A DNA stretch of 38,761 nucleotides. It comes from Hyphomicrobiales bacterium. GTDB taxonomy: Bacteria; Pseudomonadota; Alphaproteobacteria; Rhizobiales; Rhizobiaceae. The DNA lies in the NCBI GenBank assembly GCA_024225445.1, contig JAAEMP010000044.1:1-38761 (forward strand). Reading direction: 5' to 3'. The position numbers were made by a program, and so were the translations under genes. Of this stretch, positions 9,028 to 16,011 are shown piece after piece (the first letter of the stretch is position 1; every line of letters starts with the position of its first letter). Under the pieces are notes generated by a model, which was not told where the DNA came from, searched no databases, and was given only the letters and a program-made list of their open reading frames with translations.

Positions 9028-9058
9028 TTGACCCCGTTATTGTATACCGTATACAATA
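9028..9058 (+). promoter_or_regulatory. Promoter with 21-bp palindromic operator
   Basis: A perfect palindrome at 9038-9058 has arms TATTGTATAC and GTATACAATA around a single C. It overlaps a plausible sigma70 promoter reading toward the amidase: TTGACC at 9028-9033, then TACAAT at 9052-9057 (18-bp spacer). A repressor bound here would block that promoter and probably affect the divergent ABC operon. TTGTATAC-type palindromes are typical of GntR/FadR-subfamily regulators; no such regulator is encoded in the window. Confidence 0.7.
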
Positions 9059-9116
9059 GCTAGAGTGCAAATGAAAATTACAAACCGTCTCTAACAACAC
9101 TGGGAGAGTCCAAGGA

Positions 9117-10571
9117 ATGGACACCATGCTCTTCAAATCCGCCGGAAATCTGGCATCTGCCATCCGTGAAAAGAAAATCAGCGCTGCCGAACTGCTTGCC
9201 AGGCAGTTCGAACGGGTAGACAGTATCAATCCTGATCTCAATGCGATCATCTGGCAGGATCGAGATAACGCGACGGATCTTGCCAAAAAACTTGACGAGG
9301 AGACCGCCGCGGGAATATTTCGAGGTCCGTTGCATGGTTTGCCAATCACCGTCAAGGAATCCTTCGATCTTGTCGGCTCTCCCGCAACCTGGGGGTATCC
9401 GGAATGGAAAGACAATTTCCCCAAACACGATGCCGAAGTGGTGGAACGCTACAAGGCGGCAGGCGCAATCATCTTTGGCAAAACTAATGTCCCATTGAAA
9501 CTGGCCGAGTGGCAGAGCTTCAACGACATCTACGGCACCACCAACAATCCGTGGGATTTGACCCGGACCCCGGGTGGGTCGTCTGGCGGTTCTGCCGCCG
9601 CGCTGGCTACCGGCATGACAACCATGGAGGCAGGCAGTGATATCGGCTCATCCATTCGCAATCCCGCCCATTATTGCGGCGTGTTCGGGTTGAAACCCAC
9701 ATGGAATGTTGTTCCGACCCAGGGCCAGGCACCGCCGGGCTGGTTTGGTGATATTGACATTGCCGTCACCGGCCCTATGGCGCGCACTGCCGGCGACCTC
9801 GAACTCGGCTTTGATGTCCTGGTTGGCGCGGACCGGTTCCTGCGCACCGGATGGAAGACTGATTGTCCCGCCGATACAAGGACCAGGCTTTCACAATTCA
9901 CCATTGCCCTGAAATTGGGTGATGAAGAAAGCCCGGTAGAGCAGGCTTATCTGGATTCGCTTGCCGGTTTTACCGACAGGCTGGAAAAGGCGGGCGCCAC
10001 GGTCATTCGAGACCGACTGCCGGAAATCGACAGCGCCGCTCATTATGATGTGTATTTGAAGTTTCTCAGCGCGGCTCTTTCAATGGGCGTGAGCAATGCG
10101 GAAATTGCCAGCTTGCGCAACGAGCTTGAGGCGTTGAACAGCCCGATGGCCAGCAGGATCATGGTGCCAAGGCTTGGGGGCATGGCAATGTCGCATCGTG
10201 ACTGGCTGGAAACGGACAATGAGCGGCGTGTTGCCCGACTCAAATTCGATGCATTTTTTGCCGATGTCGACATCCTCCTTTGCCCGGTCTGCGCTTCGCC
10301 AGCCTTTCACCATGATCAGGATGGAAAGCGTTTCACACGTACGCACACGGTGAACGGAAAACAGCAGCCGGAAATGTTACAGAATTTCTGGTCTGGCTAT
10401 TCAGGGGTCGTAGGCCTGCCGAGCTCTGTCGGCCCGATGGATTTGATCAATGGACTTCCGGTTGGCTATCAGGCAATCGCTGGTTATGGGCGCGACCGCA
10501 CTGCGCTGGCGTTCACCAGGGCGGTTGAAGTTGAAATCGGGGGCTTCGTTCCGCCTCCTGCCTATCGATAG
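9117..10571 (+). CDS. Amidase signature family hydrolase
   Basis: A second amidase-signature enzyme, 484 residues, divergent from the importer operon. The triad is Lys80 (GLPITVKESFDL), Ser155 (GGSSGGSAAA) and Ser179. The nucleophile motif reads DIGSSIRNPA rather than the usual DIGGSIRxPA, a Gly to Ser change next to the catalytic serine that some family members share. Two starts are possible: ATG 9117, preceded by GGGAGAG, or ATG 9126, preceded by AAGGA at a 9-bp spacing. The operator at 9038-9058 lies in its promoter. It is only distantly related to the amidase at 478-1875, so the two probably act on different amides. A role in processing what the ABC system brings in is inferred from position. 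Confidence 0.9.
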   Translation: MDTMLFKSAGNLASAIREKKISAAELLARQFERVDSINPDLNAIIWQDRDNATDLAKKLDEETAAGIFRGPLHGLPITVKESFDLVGSPATWGYPEWKDNFPKHDAEVVERYKAAGAIIFGKTNVPLKLAEWQSFNDIYGTTNNPWDLTRTPGGSSGGSAAALATGMTTMEAGSDIGSSIRNPAHYCGVFGLKPTWNVVPTQGQAPPGWFGDIDIAVTGPMARTAGDLELGFDVLVGADRFLRTGWKTDCPADTRTRLSQFTIALKLGDEESPVEQAYLDSLAGFTDRLEKAGATVIRDRLPEIDSAAHYDVYLKFLSAALSMGVSNAEIASLRNELEALNSPMASRIMVPRLGGMAMSHRDWLETDNERRVARLKFDAFFADVDILLCPVCASPAFHHDQDGKRFTRTHTVNGKQQPEMLQNFWSGYSGVVGLPSSVGPMDLINGLPVGYQAIAGYGRDRTALAFTRAVEVEIGGFVPPPAYR

Positions 10572-11092
10572 GCTTGTTGCCAGCAGTGCAATTTGTTAGA
10601 GTATCCGTGTTGATCAATCCCTAATATTGGCCCATTTTCTGTTATCTCTCAACAGGGAGTTGTGGGCGAAAGAACATCGACGGCGAACCTTGCCTGGCAT
10701 CGCCCTGGTTGTCGCGGCTGCCCTGTTCATTTGCTCGGCCAATGCGGCGGCCAGGATATTTTGCCCGAGCTACGAACCGATATTTATGATCTGGTTGAGA
10801 TTTGCTGGTCAGGGGTGATTTCACAGCCGATCCTCGCACCCAATTTGTGCCACAAAGGCGGCATTTTCGCAAAGTTGAAAATAAGTTTGAACAATCAATT
10901 TTACACGAACTTGAATTAAGGCATCGGTAGCACTTTTGTTATCAAATGTGCTGCCAATGGTAAGAAGCAATTGGTTGGTTATGAGTCAGTTATCACGCAA
11001 GTCATTGTGTTTCCTCTGAAAGTTCTTATGTTTAGGTGTGAGTTCTTCTAGATGTAAAATAATAGTGATCAAAATTATCAGGAAAGACGATT
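10572..11092. other. Intergenic region
   Basis: About 520 bp between the amidase and the first universal stress protein. Apart from the possible EamA stub at 10627-10818 it holds no supportable gene. From about 10,880 it becomes AT-rich and should contain the promoter for the stress-protein gene, but I could not assign boxes with confidence. Confidence 0.5.
10627..10818 (+). pseudogene. Possible remnant of an EamA/DMT-type transporter
   Basis: A short open stretch contains GIALVVAAALFICSANAAARI followed by EPIFMIWLRFAGQ. This resembles the first membrane segment and following loop of EamA-family drug/metabolite transporters. It then stops, and nothing further of the ten-helix protein is clear downstream, although faintly similar residues appear in other frames to about 10,880. 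The start would have to be TTG with no strong ribosome binding site. It is most simply the 5' stub of a lost transporter gene; chance resemblance is possible. Confidence 0.35.
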
Positions 11093-11503
11093 ATGTACGA
11101 TACAATTTTGGTACCGATAGACCTTTCACACAAACGCAGTGGGGTTAAAGCCACAAAAATCGCCAAGAAACTTATTAACGACGGTGGCGAAATTATTCTG
11201 ATTAGTGTTCTTGAAAATGTTCCCACTTATATCGAAGCTGAATTGCCACAGGGGCTGCGGGAAAACACAAAAAAGGAAGCAATACTGCAGCTAACCACGA
11301 TTGCAAAGGAAAATGGCACTGGTTCGAATGTCCAAATTCGTTCCGGCCATGCAGCAAGCTCAATTCTTGATGTAGCAAAATCATATAATGCCGACTTGAT
11401 TATTGTTGCATCGCATCAACCCGGCCTTGCTGATTATTTTCTGGGTTCAACGGCAGCGAGAATTGTCAGACACGCCCAGTGTCCTGTATTGGTAGACAGA
11501 TAA
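11093..11503 (+). CDS. Universal stress protein (UspA family)
   Basis: A single-domain cytoplasmic universal stress protein of 136 residues. It begins MYDTILVPIDLS, with the conserved early aspartate. It ends with an ATP-binding-type motif, SHQPGLADYFLGSTAARIVRHAQCPVLV, where Gly-x(n)-Gly-Ser-Thr precedes the last helix and strand. ATG 11093 follows AGGAAAG. A second, longer UspA-family gene lies 248 bp downstream on the same strand, and the two are too divergent to be a recent duplication. Such proteins often respond to stasis or low oxygen; no specific regulator site could be identified. Confidence 0.9.
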   Translation: MYDTILVPIDLSHKRSGVKATKIAKKLINDGGEIILISVLENVPTYIEAELPQGLRENTKKEAILQLTTIAKENGTGSNVQIRSGHAASSILDVAKSYNADLIIVASHQPGLADYFLGSTAARIVRHAQCPVLVDR

Positions 11504-11751
11504 GATTGGGAAAGTGCCAGTCAAAGCCACTATTACCGGCGTCTTATTGATATTAAATCGGGTATCGGCAAAACTTGGCTGAAAAGAATTGCAACCCTTG
11601 TGCTAAATCGCAATGGAGTTGGCTGATTGGACATTCATGCTGAATTTGATAAATGATACTTGGCGACGATATTTCCATTGAGGTTGAACACCTGCATAAT
11701 TAAGATCCTGCACAATTAAAATATTGGCACTAAAGCTAGGGAAAGACATCC

Positions 11752-12270
11752 ATGATCAAAAAAATTCTGGTACCGGTCGATGGCTCAAAGCACTCAGTAA
11801 GGGCTGTCGAGTTGGCAAGTGATATAGCATCTAAATACGATGCAGAGGTTATCTTGCTGCATGTGCTGCTGCGTGGGCACATGTCCAGTGGTTTAAAAAG
11901 GGCGCTCGAGATCGAAGTGGGTAAGCACGAGAAAAAATCAGAAAATCTGATCAATTTTCCGATGGAAATCATGGCAGAGATCAGTTCCAAGAAAGACAAG
12001 CAACTCTCAATCGAAGAACTCGATTATATCGGAAAATACGTTCTCTCCAATGTTGCTCTGATTTGTCAGGACAACGGAGTCACAAAAATTACCAAACGGG
12101 TCGAAGAAGGCAGTCCTGCAAAAACCATTCTCAGGATTGCAGGTGACGTACAAGCAGACATGATTATTATGGGCAACCGGGGTTTAAGTGAACTTCAGGG
12201 GATGCTTGTCGGTTCGGTATCACACAAGGTATCTCATCTTGCAAAATGCACTTGCGTCACCGTGCGGTAA
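11752..12270 (+). CDS. Universal stress protein (UspA family)
   Basis: A 172-residue universal stress protein beginning MIKKILVPVDGSKHSVRAV and ending with the nucleotide-binding motif GNRGLSELQGMLVGSVSHKV. It is about 30 residues longer than usual because of a charged insertion between the first strand/helix unit and the second half (around residues 45-100). ATG 11752 follows AGGGAAAG. It lies 75 bp upstream of an IS630-family element, which is oriented toward it and ends just beyond the stop codon. The IS may therefore have removed or replaced the native downstream region. Confidence 0.9.
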   Translation: MIKKILVPVDGSKHSVRAVELASDIASKYDAEVILLHVLLRGHMSSGLKRALEIEVGKHEKKSENLINFPMEIMAEISSKKDKQLSIEELDYIGKYVLSNVALICQDNGVTKITKRVEEGSPAKTILRIAGDVQADMIIMGNRGLSELQGMLVGSVSHKVSHLAKCTCVTVR

Positions 12271-12345
12271 TTTTGTCCAAATCAAAACCCAACTTGTCCA
12301 TTTGACACCTTTCTAATCAATATTTGATGACAAACGGTTGGACTA

Positions 12346-12368
12346 GACTCTTTCACATTTAGATTGAA
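12346..12368 (+). repeat. IS630 left terminal inverted repeat
   Basis: The left end begins GACTCTTTCAC immediately after the TA at 12344-12345. It matches the reverse complement of the right end at 15 of 23 positions. Confidence 0.75.
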
Positions 12369-13018
12369 CCGTATCCGGCGTTTTTGATGTAGCTGGAGCA
12401 TTCTTGTTTGGAAATTGTTCCTACAAGGTGTCCAACATATTTCCATGCTTCTTCAATTGTTCGTTTCTGGGCGACGCGCATCCAGTGTTTTATTTTGGCA
12501 AAAGTCTGTTCGATTGGATTGAGGTCTGGGGAGTAAGGGGGCAGAAACCATAATCTTGCTCCGGCCGCCCTGATGATCTGGCGGATGACCTTTGCCTTAT
12601 GACTTCCCAGATTGTCCATGATGACGATATCTCCGGGTTTGATGGTCGCCACAAGAACCTGTTCCACATAGGCACGAAAGCACAAGGCGTTGATGGGACC
12701 ATCGAAGACGCAAGGGGCAGTCAGGCAATCATAGCGCAATGCAGCGATGAACGTCATGGTGCTCCAGCGGCCATGGGGTGCAAAGCCTCTTAACCAATTT
12801 CCTTTCCTACCCCAACCACGGATTGGAGCCATGTTGGTTTTGATCCAGGTCTCATCAATGAAGACCAGTTTCCCCGGATCAAGTTGCCCCATGAAACCCT
12901 TACAGCGCCGCCGCCTGCGGGCCACATCGCTACGGCCTTGTTCAATGGCAAACAGTGTTTTTCTTGAAGCTGAGGACCTAGCGTTTAAGGAAGTGCCACA
13001 CCGCATTGTGCGAGACAA
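12359..13018 (-). CDS. IS630-family transposase, catalytic part (OrfB)
   Basis: Carries the DDE catalytic domain: first Asp in [13 protein letters not shown], second Asp in [12 protein letters not shown], and Glu in [17 protein letters not shown]. All three are intact. Useful translation probably begins in OrfA and shifts frame near 12,975-12,985; relative to OrfA this frame is +1 (or -2). The shift would join OrfA's VWHFLKR to this frame's [12 protein letters not shown]. An independent start at 13018 has no obvious ribosome binding site. With both parts the transposase would be about 310-320 residues, usual for the family. The element may still be active if the shift works. Confidence 0.88.
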   Translation of the reverse strand: MSRTMRCGTSLNARSSASRKTLFAIEQGRSDVARRRRRCKGFMGQLDPGKLVFIDETWIKTNMAPIRGWGRKGNWLRGFAPHGRWSTMTFIAALRYDCLTAPCVFDGPINALCFRAYVEQVLVATIKPGDIVIMDNLGSHKAKVIRQIIRAAGARLWFLPPYSPDLNPIEQTFAKIKHWMRVAQKRTIEEAWKYVGHLVGTISKQECSSYIKNAGYGSI

Positions 13019-13301
13019 AAATACCTCGTTTACCCAGCAAATCTTTCAAGCCATGCAACGTCAGATGGGAGGTATGTTCGATTGCATCCATGATAAAATC
13101 ACGATGGGAATCAGGTTTGCGCTTACGGTGCCCGCCCATCCTGTCGGGTGTAACGCTGCCTGTTTCTCGATATCGTTGATGCCATTTGATCACCGAGGAC
13201 TTGGCAATGCCAAAGCGCTCGCCAATAACACGTGCACATTCACCCTCAACCATGGCAACTACTGCGCGTTCTCCTAAATCATTTGAATAAGGTTTTACCA
13301 T
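12978..13301 (-). CDS. IS630-family transposase, DNA-binding part (OrfA)
   Basis: This 107-residue N-terminal part has a helix-turn-helix: [28 protein letters not shown], followed by a basic linker [13 protein letters not shown]. It binds the terminal repeats. ATG 13301 follows AAGGAGG at good spacing; a start 30 bp further up is possible but lacks such a site. It overlaps OrfB by about 40 bp in another frame and ends in TAG shortly after the sequence CTTAAACGC, the likely region of ribosomal frameshifting. Confidence 0.87.
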   Translation of the reverse strand: MVKPYSNDLGERAVVAMVEGECARVIGERFGIAKSSVIKWHQRYRETGSVTPDRMGGHRKRKPDSHRDFIMDAIEHTSHLTLHGLKDLLGKRGIFVSHNAVWHFLKR

Positions 13302-13371
13302 CCATGCTGGCCTCCTTGCTCCAGCATACATCTTGAATCACAATTCAAATCAAAAGGGAATCACAATTTGA

Positions 13372-13394
13372 TTCAATTAATTCGTGAAACGCTC
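13372..13394 (-). repeat. IS630 right terminal inverted repeat
   Basis: Read from the right edge inward it is GAGCGTTTCAC and then ATTGAA at the inner end, followed outward by the TA at 13395-13396. It pairs with the left repeat. Confidence 0.75.
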
Positions 13395-13401
13395 TAGATG
13401 T

Positions 13402-13815
13402 TTAGTCTCTATCAGTCTGGAGAAACTCAGCCAATAAATTTCCTTCTTCATCAGATAAAATTAGCTTGAATTTATTCCGGTCAAAAATCTTGACCTTTTC
13501 AAGAGCCAAAAGAAATTTGGTTTCCAGATTCATCACTCCTACATCGCAAGCCATTCTGGTTGAAGCGATGGGGCCAATAGTCAACTTGTTTCCGACAGTT
13601 TTATATTGGCCAGATATTCGATTGCACCCACCATGCCCACCAAAATTGCCGTCCCCCTTGAATTGAATAAACATTTTGGTTTCTTGCAATGTCAGTGAAG
13701 TCCCAATCCGTGTGGGTTGCCATTCGCTGCCGGCAAGTTCTTCAGCAGCGGCAAGCGCAACTACTGCTTGCGACAAAAATGCAAATATAAAAACTCGTAT
13801 TGAAACGGAACCCAT
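13402..13815 (-). CDS. META domain-containing (HslJ-like) exported protein
   Basis: A 137-residue protein starting at ATG 13815 behind GGAG. A signal peptide is visible (VFIFAFLSQAVVALAAAEE), so it is likely periplasmic. The mature part is a META domain: an opening GSEWQPT, then the hallmark FGGHGGCNRISGQYKTVGNKLTIG, PIASTRMAC, and the helix NLETKFLLALEKV. HslJ-type proteins of this family are tied to heat or novobiocin resistance in other bacteria, but molecular function is not established. The IS630 element lies directly downstream and ends 6 bp after its stop, so it inserted just behind the gene. A start 51 bp upstream is less likely. Confidence 0.85.
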   Translation of the reverse strand: MGSVSIRVFIFAFLSQAVVALAAAEELAGSEWQPTRIGTSLTLQETKMFIQFKGDGNFGGHGGCNRISGQYKTVGNKLTIGPIASTRMACDVGVMNLETKFLLALEKVKIFDRNKFKLILSDEEGNLLAEFLQTDRD

Positions 13816-14397
13816 ATTTTTTCTCCAACCACCGTCAAAATAATCAGTCAAATTTTTGAGACTCACCCAGTTTACATCAATATAATCATCGATACCCTAA
13901 TTAATTCTGCTTGTCCTATCAATCTGCTAAGATTGAGCCAATACTCGCCACTCCATTGGTGAATTGAGGTAGCAAATACTGGATTTTCGCACCCGGCGGG
14001 CTTTGTCGGGCTTTCTTTGTGGTCAATAAAACCACGGCAGAAAACCCACCGCGCCAGCAAACACGAAAAGTCGGTCAAATGACCCGGAACAAACAATAAG
14101 TGCTTTCGGCATTTTTAAGCCTACGCCCTTCCAACTATAGCAGAACACCTTTTAAAATGATCATGCAGTCAGGAGCGAAAAGCGACCGGCGCCGGTGCGC
14201 CGCCCTCGCGGAGGCCGGGCGTAGGCCGGAATAGCCGTGAGCAAAAAAAATCCAGACCGAATCAAAATAAAGGTGTTCTGCTATACTGTGATATATTAAC
14301 TTGCTTTTGCCCTGCCGACGAGCGATGTGGACGCCGGTGTTTCTGCGAATTTACAAAGCTTGCGCATCACTCCATGGAAACAGCAATACCACAACCT
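13816..14397. other. Intergenic region containing a MITE-like element
   Basis: About 580 bp between the META-domain gene and the CoA ligase. The only organised feature is the 150-bp inverted-repeat element at 14136-14285. A 74-codon minus-strand open stretch at 13872-14096 has no recognisable motif and is not called. Confidence 0.6.
14136..14285. repeat. MITE-like element with 17-bp terminal inverted repeats
   Basis: Left end TATAGCAGAACACCTTT (14136-14152) is the exact reverse complement of the right end AAAGGTGTTCTGCTATA (14269-14285). The outermost TA on each side could be a TA target duplication. The 115-bp core encodes nothing and has a strongly GC-rich block (about 14,185-14,235) containing GGCCGG-type short palindromes, unlike its AT-rich surroundings. 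This is the structure of a small non-autonomous transposable element. Its ends do not match those of the IS630 copy 740 bp away, so that copy is unlikely to mobilise it. Confidence 0.7.
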
Positions 14398-16011
14398 TCA
14401 TCCCTCTCCACCCAATCGAAAACGCTGGATCTTGCCGGATTCATTACGTGGCAACGCATCGACAAAGAATATTTTTCTGGGATATTTGTAAGGCGCGATC
14501 CTGGCTTTTACATGCGTCTGCAATGCATGCTTGAATTCCCGGTCAGCCTTGACATTGGGCAAGACAACCACATAGGCGACAACAATCTGACCACGCGCTT
14601 CATCCGCCACGCCAATTACCGCACATTCTGTCACCTGAGGGTGTTCAAGGATGGCATTTTCAATTTCCAGCCCCGAAACATTGTAACCGGAAGTAATGAT
14701 CATATCATCATAGCGCGAGTGATAGGCAAGATAGCCGTCCGCTGTTATCAGGCACACATCCCCGGTAATATTCCATCCGCATTGCACATAAGTCGTTTGC
14801 CTTTCATCATTGAGATAGCGGCAGCCGATCGGCCCCCTGACCGCAAGGCGGCCTGTTTCACCCGGCGGCAATTGGCACCCCTCATCATCAAGGATTGCCA
14901 GTTCAAATCCCTCGATTGCCCGACCAATGAAACCCGGCCTGATATTTCCCCCTCCGGCACCGGCAAATGCATGCAGCATTTCTGTTGAACCAAGCAGTTC
15001 GATCATTTCAATGCCGGTCTCCCTGGTCCAGTTTTCCCGTACCGACAATGGCAACGCCTCGCCCGAGGATACGGCAAGTCTCAAACTCTGCAGCCTGTTG
15101 CCCCGGTCAAGCTTTAAAACCTGCTGATAATAGGTCGGCACCGTAAAGCAAATTGTGGCCTTGTGACGTTCGATCGTGTCGACAAATTCAGTTGGATCAT
15201 AGCGGCCGTGCAAAACGGTCGCTGCACCACAAAACAACGGGAATACCAACAGACCACCAAGCCCGAAGGTGAATGCTAATGGTGCCGTTCCAATGAAAAT
15301 ATCATGCTCATCGCCATCAATCATGTGCCGGCAGACGGTATGACAGATCGCCAGAATATCACGATGGAAATGAACAGCGGCTTTCGGTCGTCCTGTCGTA
15401 CCGGAAGTAAATGCGATCAACGAAATATCATCGGCCAGAGTCGCGCACATCGCCACATCTGGCGATTCTCCAAGGGCTAAGTCAAATAATTCATCCCCGC
15501 CCTGGGTAAATACCAGCACGCGCAACGGTTCTTCGCAGGTGGCAATTGCCTCGGTAAGTTCATCCTCCAGACTTTGCTCGCAGATTGCCAGCACCGGTCG
15601 GGAAATATCGAGAATTACCTGCAGTTCCGCACTGCGCAACAATGACATGCTGGTGACAGCAACCGCACCGATTTTCTGGACAGCCAGCCAGATGGCAGCA
15701 ACCTCCGGCGAATTCACCCCGCGTATCAACACCCGGTTACCAGATTCAACGGCGTAATCATTCATCAACTTGTGGGCAACCTGATTAACGCGGTTTGCCA
15801 GTTGCCCGTAACTCCATGTGCGATGATCATTGATAATAGCGGGCCTGTCTGCCCTTCCCGCCTGCAGGTTGTTGTCCAGCAAAACTTCAACACAATTCAT
15901 TGGCCCGCTCATCGGCACATCCGCATGCGGCAGGAATACCGGCCATTGATCACCTGCTGGCAATCTGTCATGGACAAAACGGTCCATTTGCGGGCTTTCT
16001 TGGTTCATCAT
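14398..16011 (-). CDS. AMP-dependent acyl-CoA ligase (2-aminobenzoate-CoA ligase-like)
   Basis: Activates a carboxylic acid to its CoA thioester using ATP. All ANL-superfamily motifs are present: the P-loop-like AFTSGTTGRPKAAVHFH, the A5 region ELLGSTEMLHAF, the A7 TGDVC, the hinge region SRYDDMIITSGYNVSGLEIE, and the C-terminal catalytic Lys527 in NESGKIQRF. Length of 537 is typical. The sequence around the substrate pocket reminds me of benzoate- and 2-aminobenzoate-CoA ligases; that is recognition, not proof. Its start overlaps the stop of the upstream OYE-type oxidoreductase by 4 bp (ATGA), so the two are coupled and probably act on the same aromatic or alicyclic acid. Confidence 0.85.
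   Translation of the reverse strand: MMNQESPQMDRFVHDRLPAGDQWPVFLPHADVPMSGPMNCVEVLLDNNLQAGRADRPAIINDHRTWSYGQLANRVNQVAHKLMNDYAVESGNRVLIRGVNSPEVAAIWLAVQKIGAVAVTSMSLLRSAELQVILDISRPVLAICEQSLEDELTEAIATCEEPLRVLVFTQGGDELFDLALGESPDVAMCATLADDISLIAFTSGTTGRPKAAVHFHRDILAICHTVCRHMIDGDEHDIFIGTAPLAFTFGLGGLLVFPLFCGAATVLHGRYDPTEFVDTIERHKATICFTVPTYYQQVLKLDRGNRLQSLRLAVSSGEALPLSVRENWTRETGIEMIELLGSTEMLHAFAGAGGGNIRPGFIGRAIEGFELAILDDEGCQLPPGETGRLAVRGPIGCRYLNDERQTTYVQCGWNITGDVCLITADGYLAYHSRYDDMIITSGYNVSGLEIENAILEHPQVTECAVIGVADEARGQIVVAYVVVLPNVKADREFKHALQTHVKARIAPYKYPRKIFFVDALPRNESGKIQRFRLGGEG

Larger units (their letters stand above)
12346..13394 (-). mobile_element. IS630-family insertion sequence, 1,049 bp
   Basis: The element encodes a two-frame IS630-type transposase on the minus strand. 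It is flanked by TA on both sides (12344-12345 and 13395-13396), the target duplication expected for IS630. Its ends form an imperfect inverted repeat: 15 of 23 positions match, including GA at the tip, TTTCAC, and ATTGAA at the inner end. Length and organisation fit the family, and no other copy is seen in the window. Confidence 0.88.

Noticed and set aside
11545-11560. TTGAT-like sequence between the stress-protein genes as an FNR/Anr box
   Set aside because: The second half-site does not match ATCAA at the required spacing.
13872-14096. 74-codon minus-strand open frame in the intergenic region before the MITE-like element
   Set aside because: No recognisable domain and no convincing ribosome binding site; not enough to call a gene.
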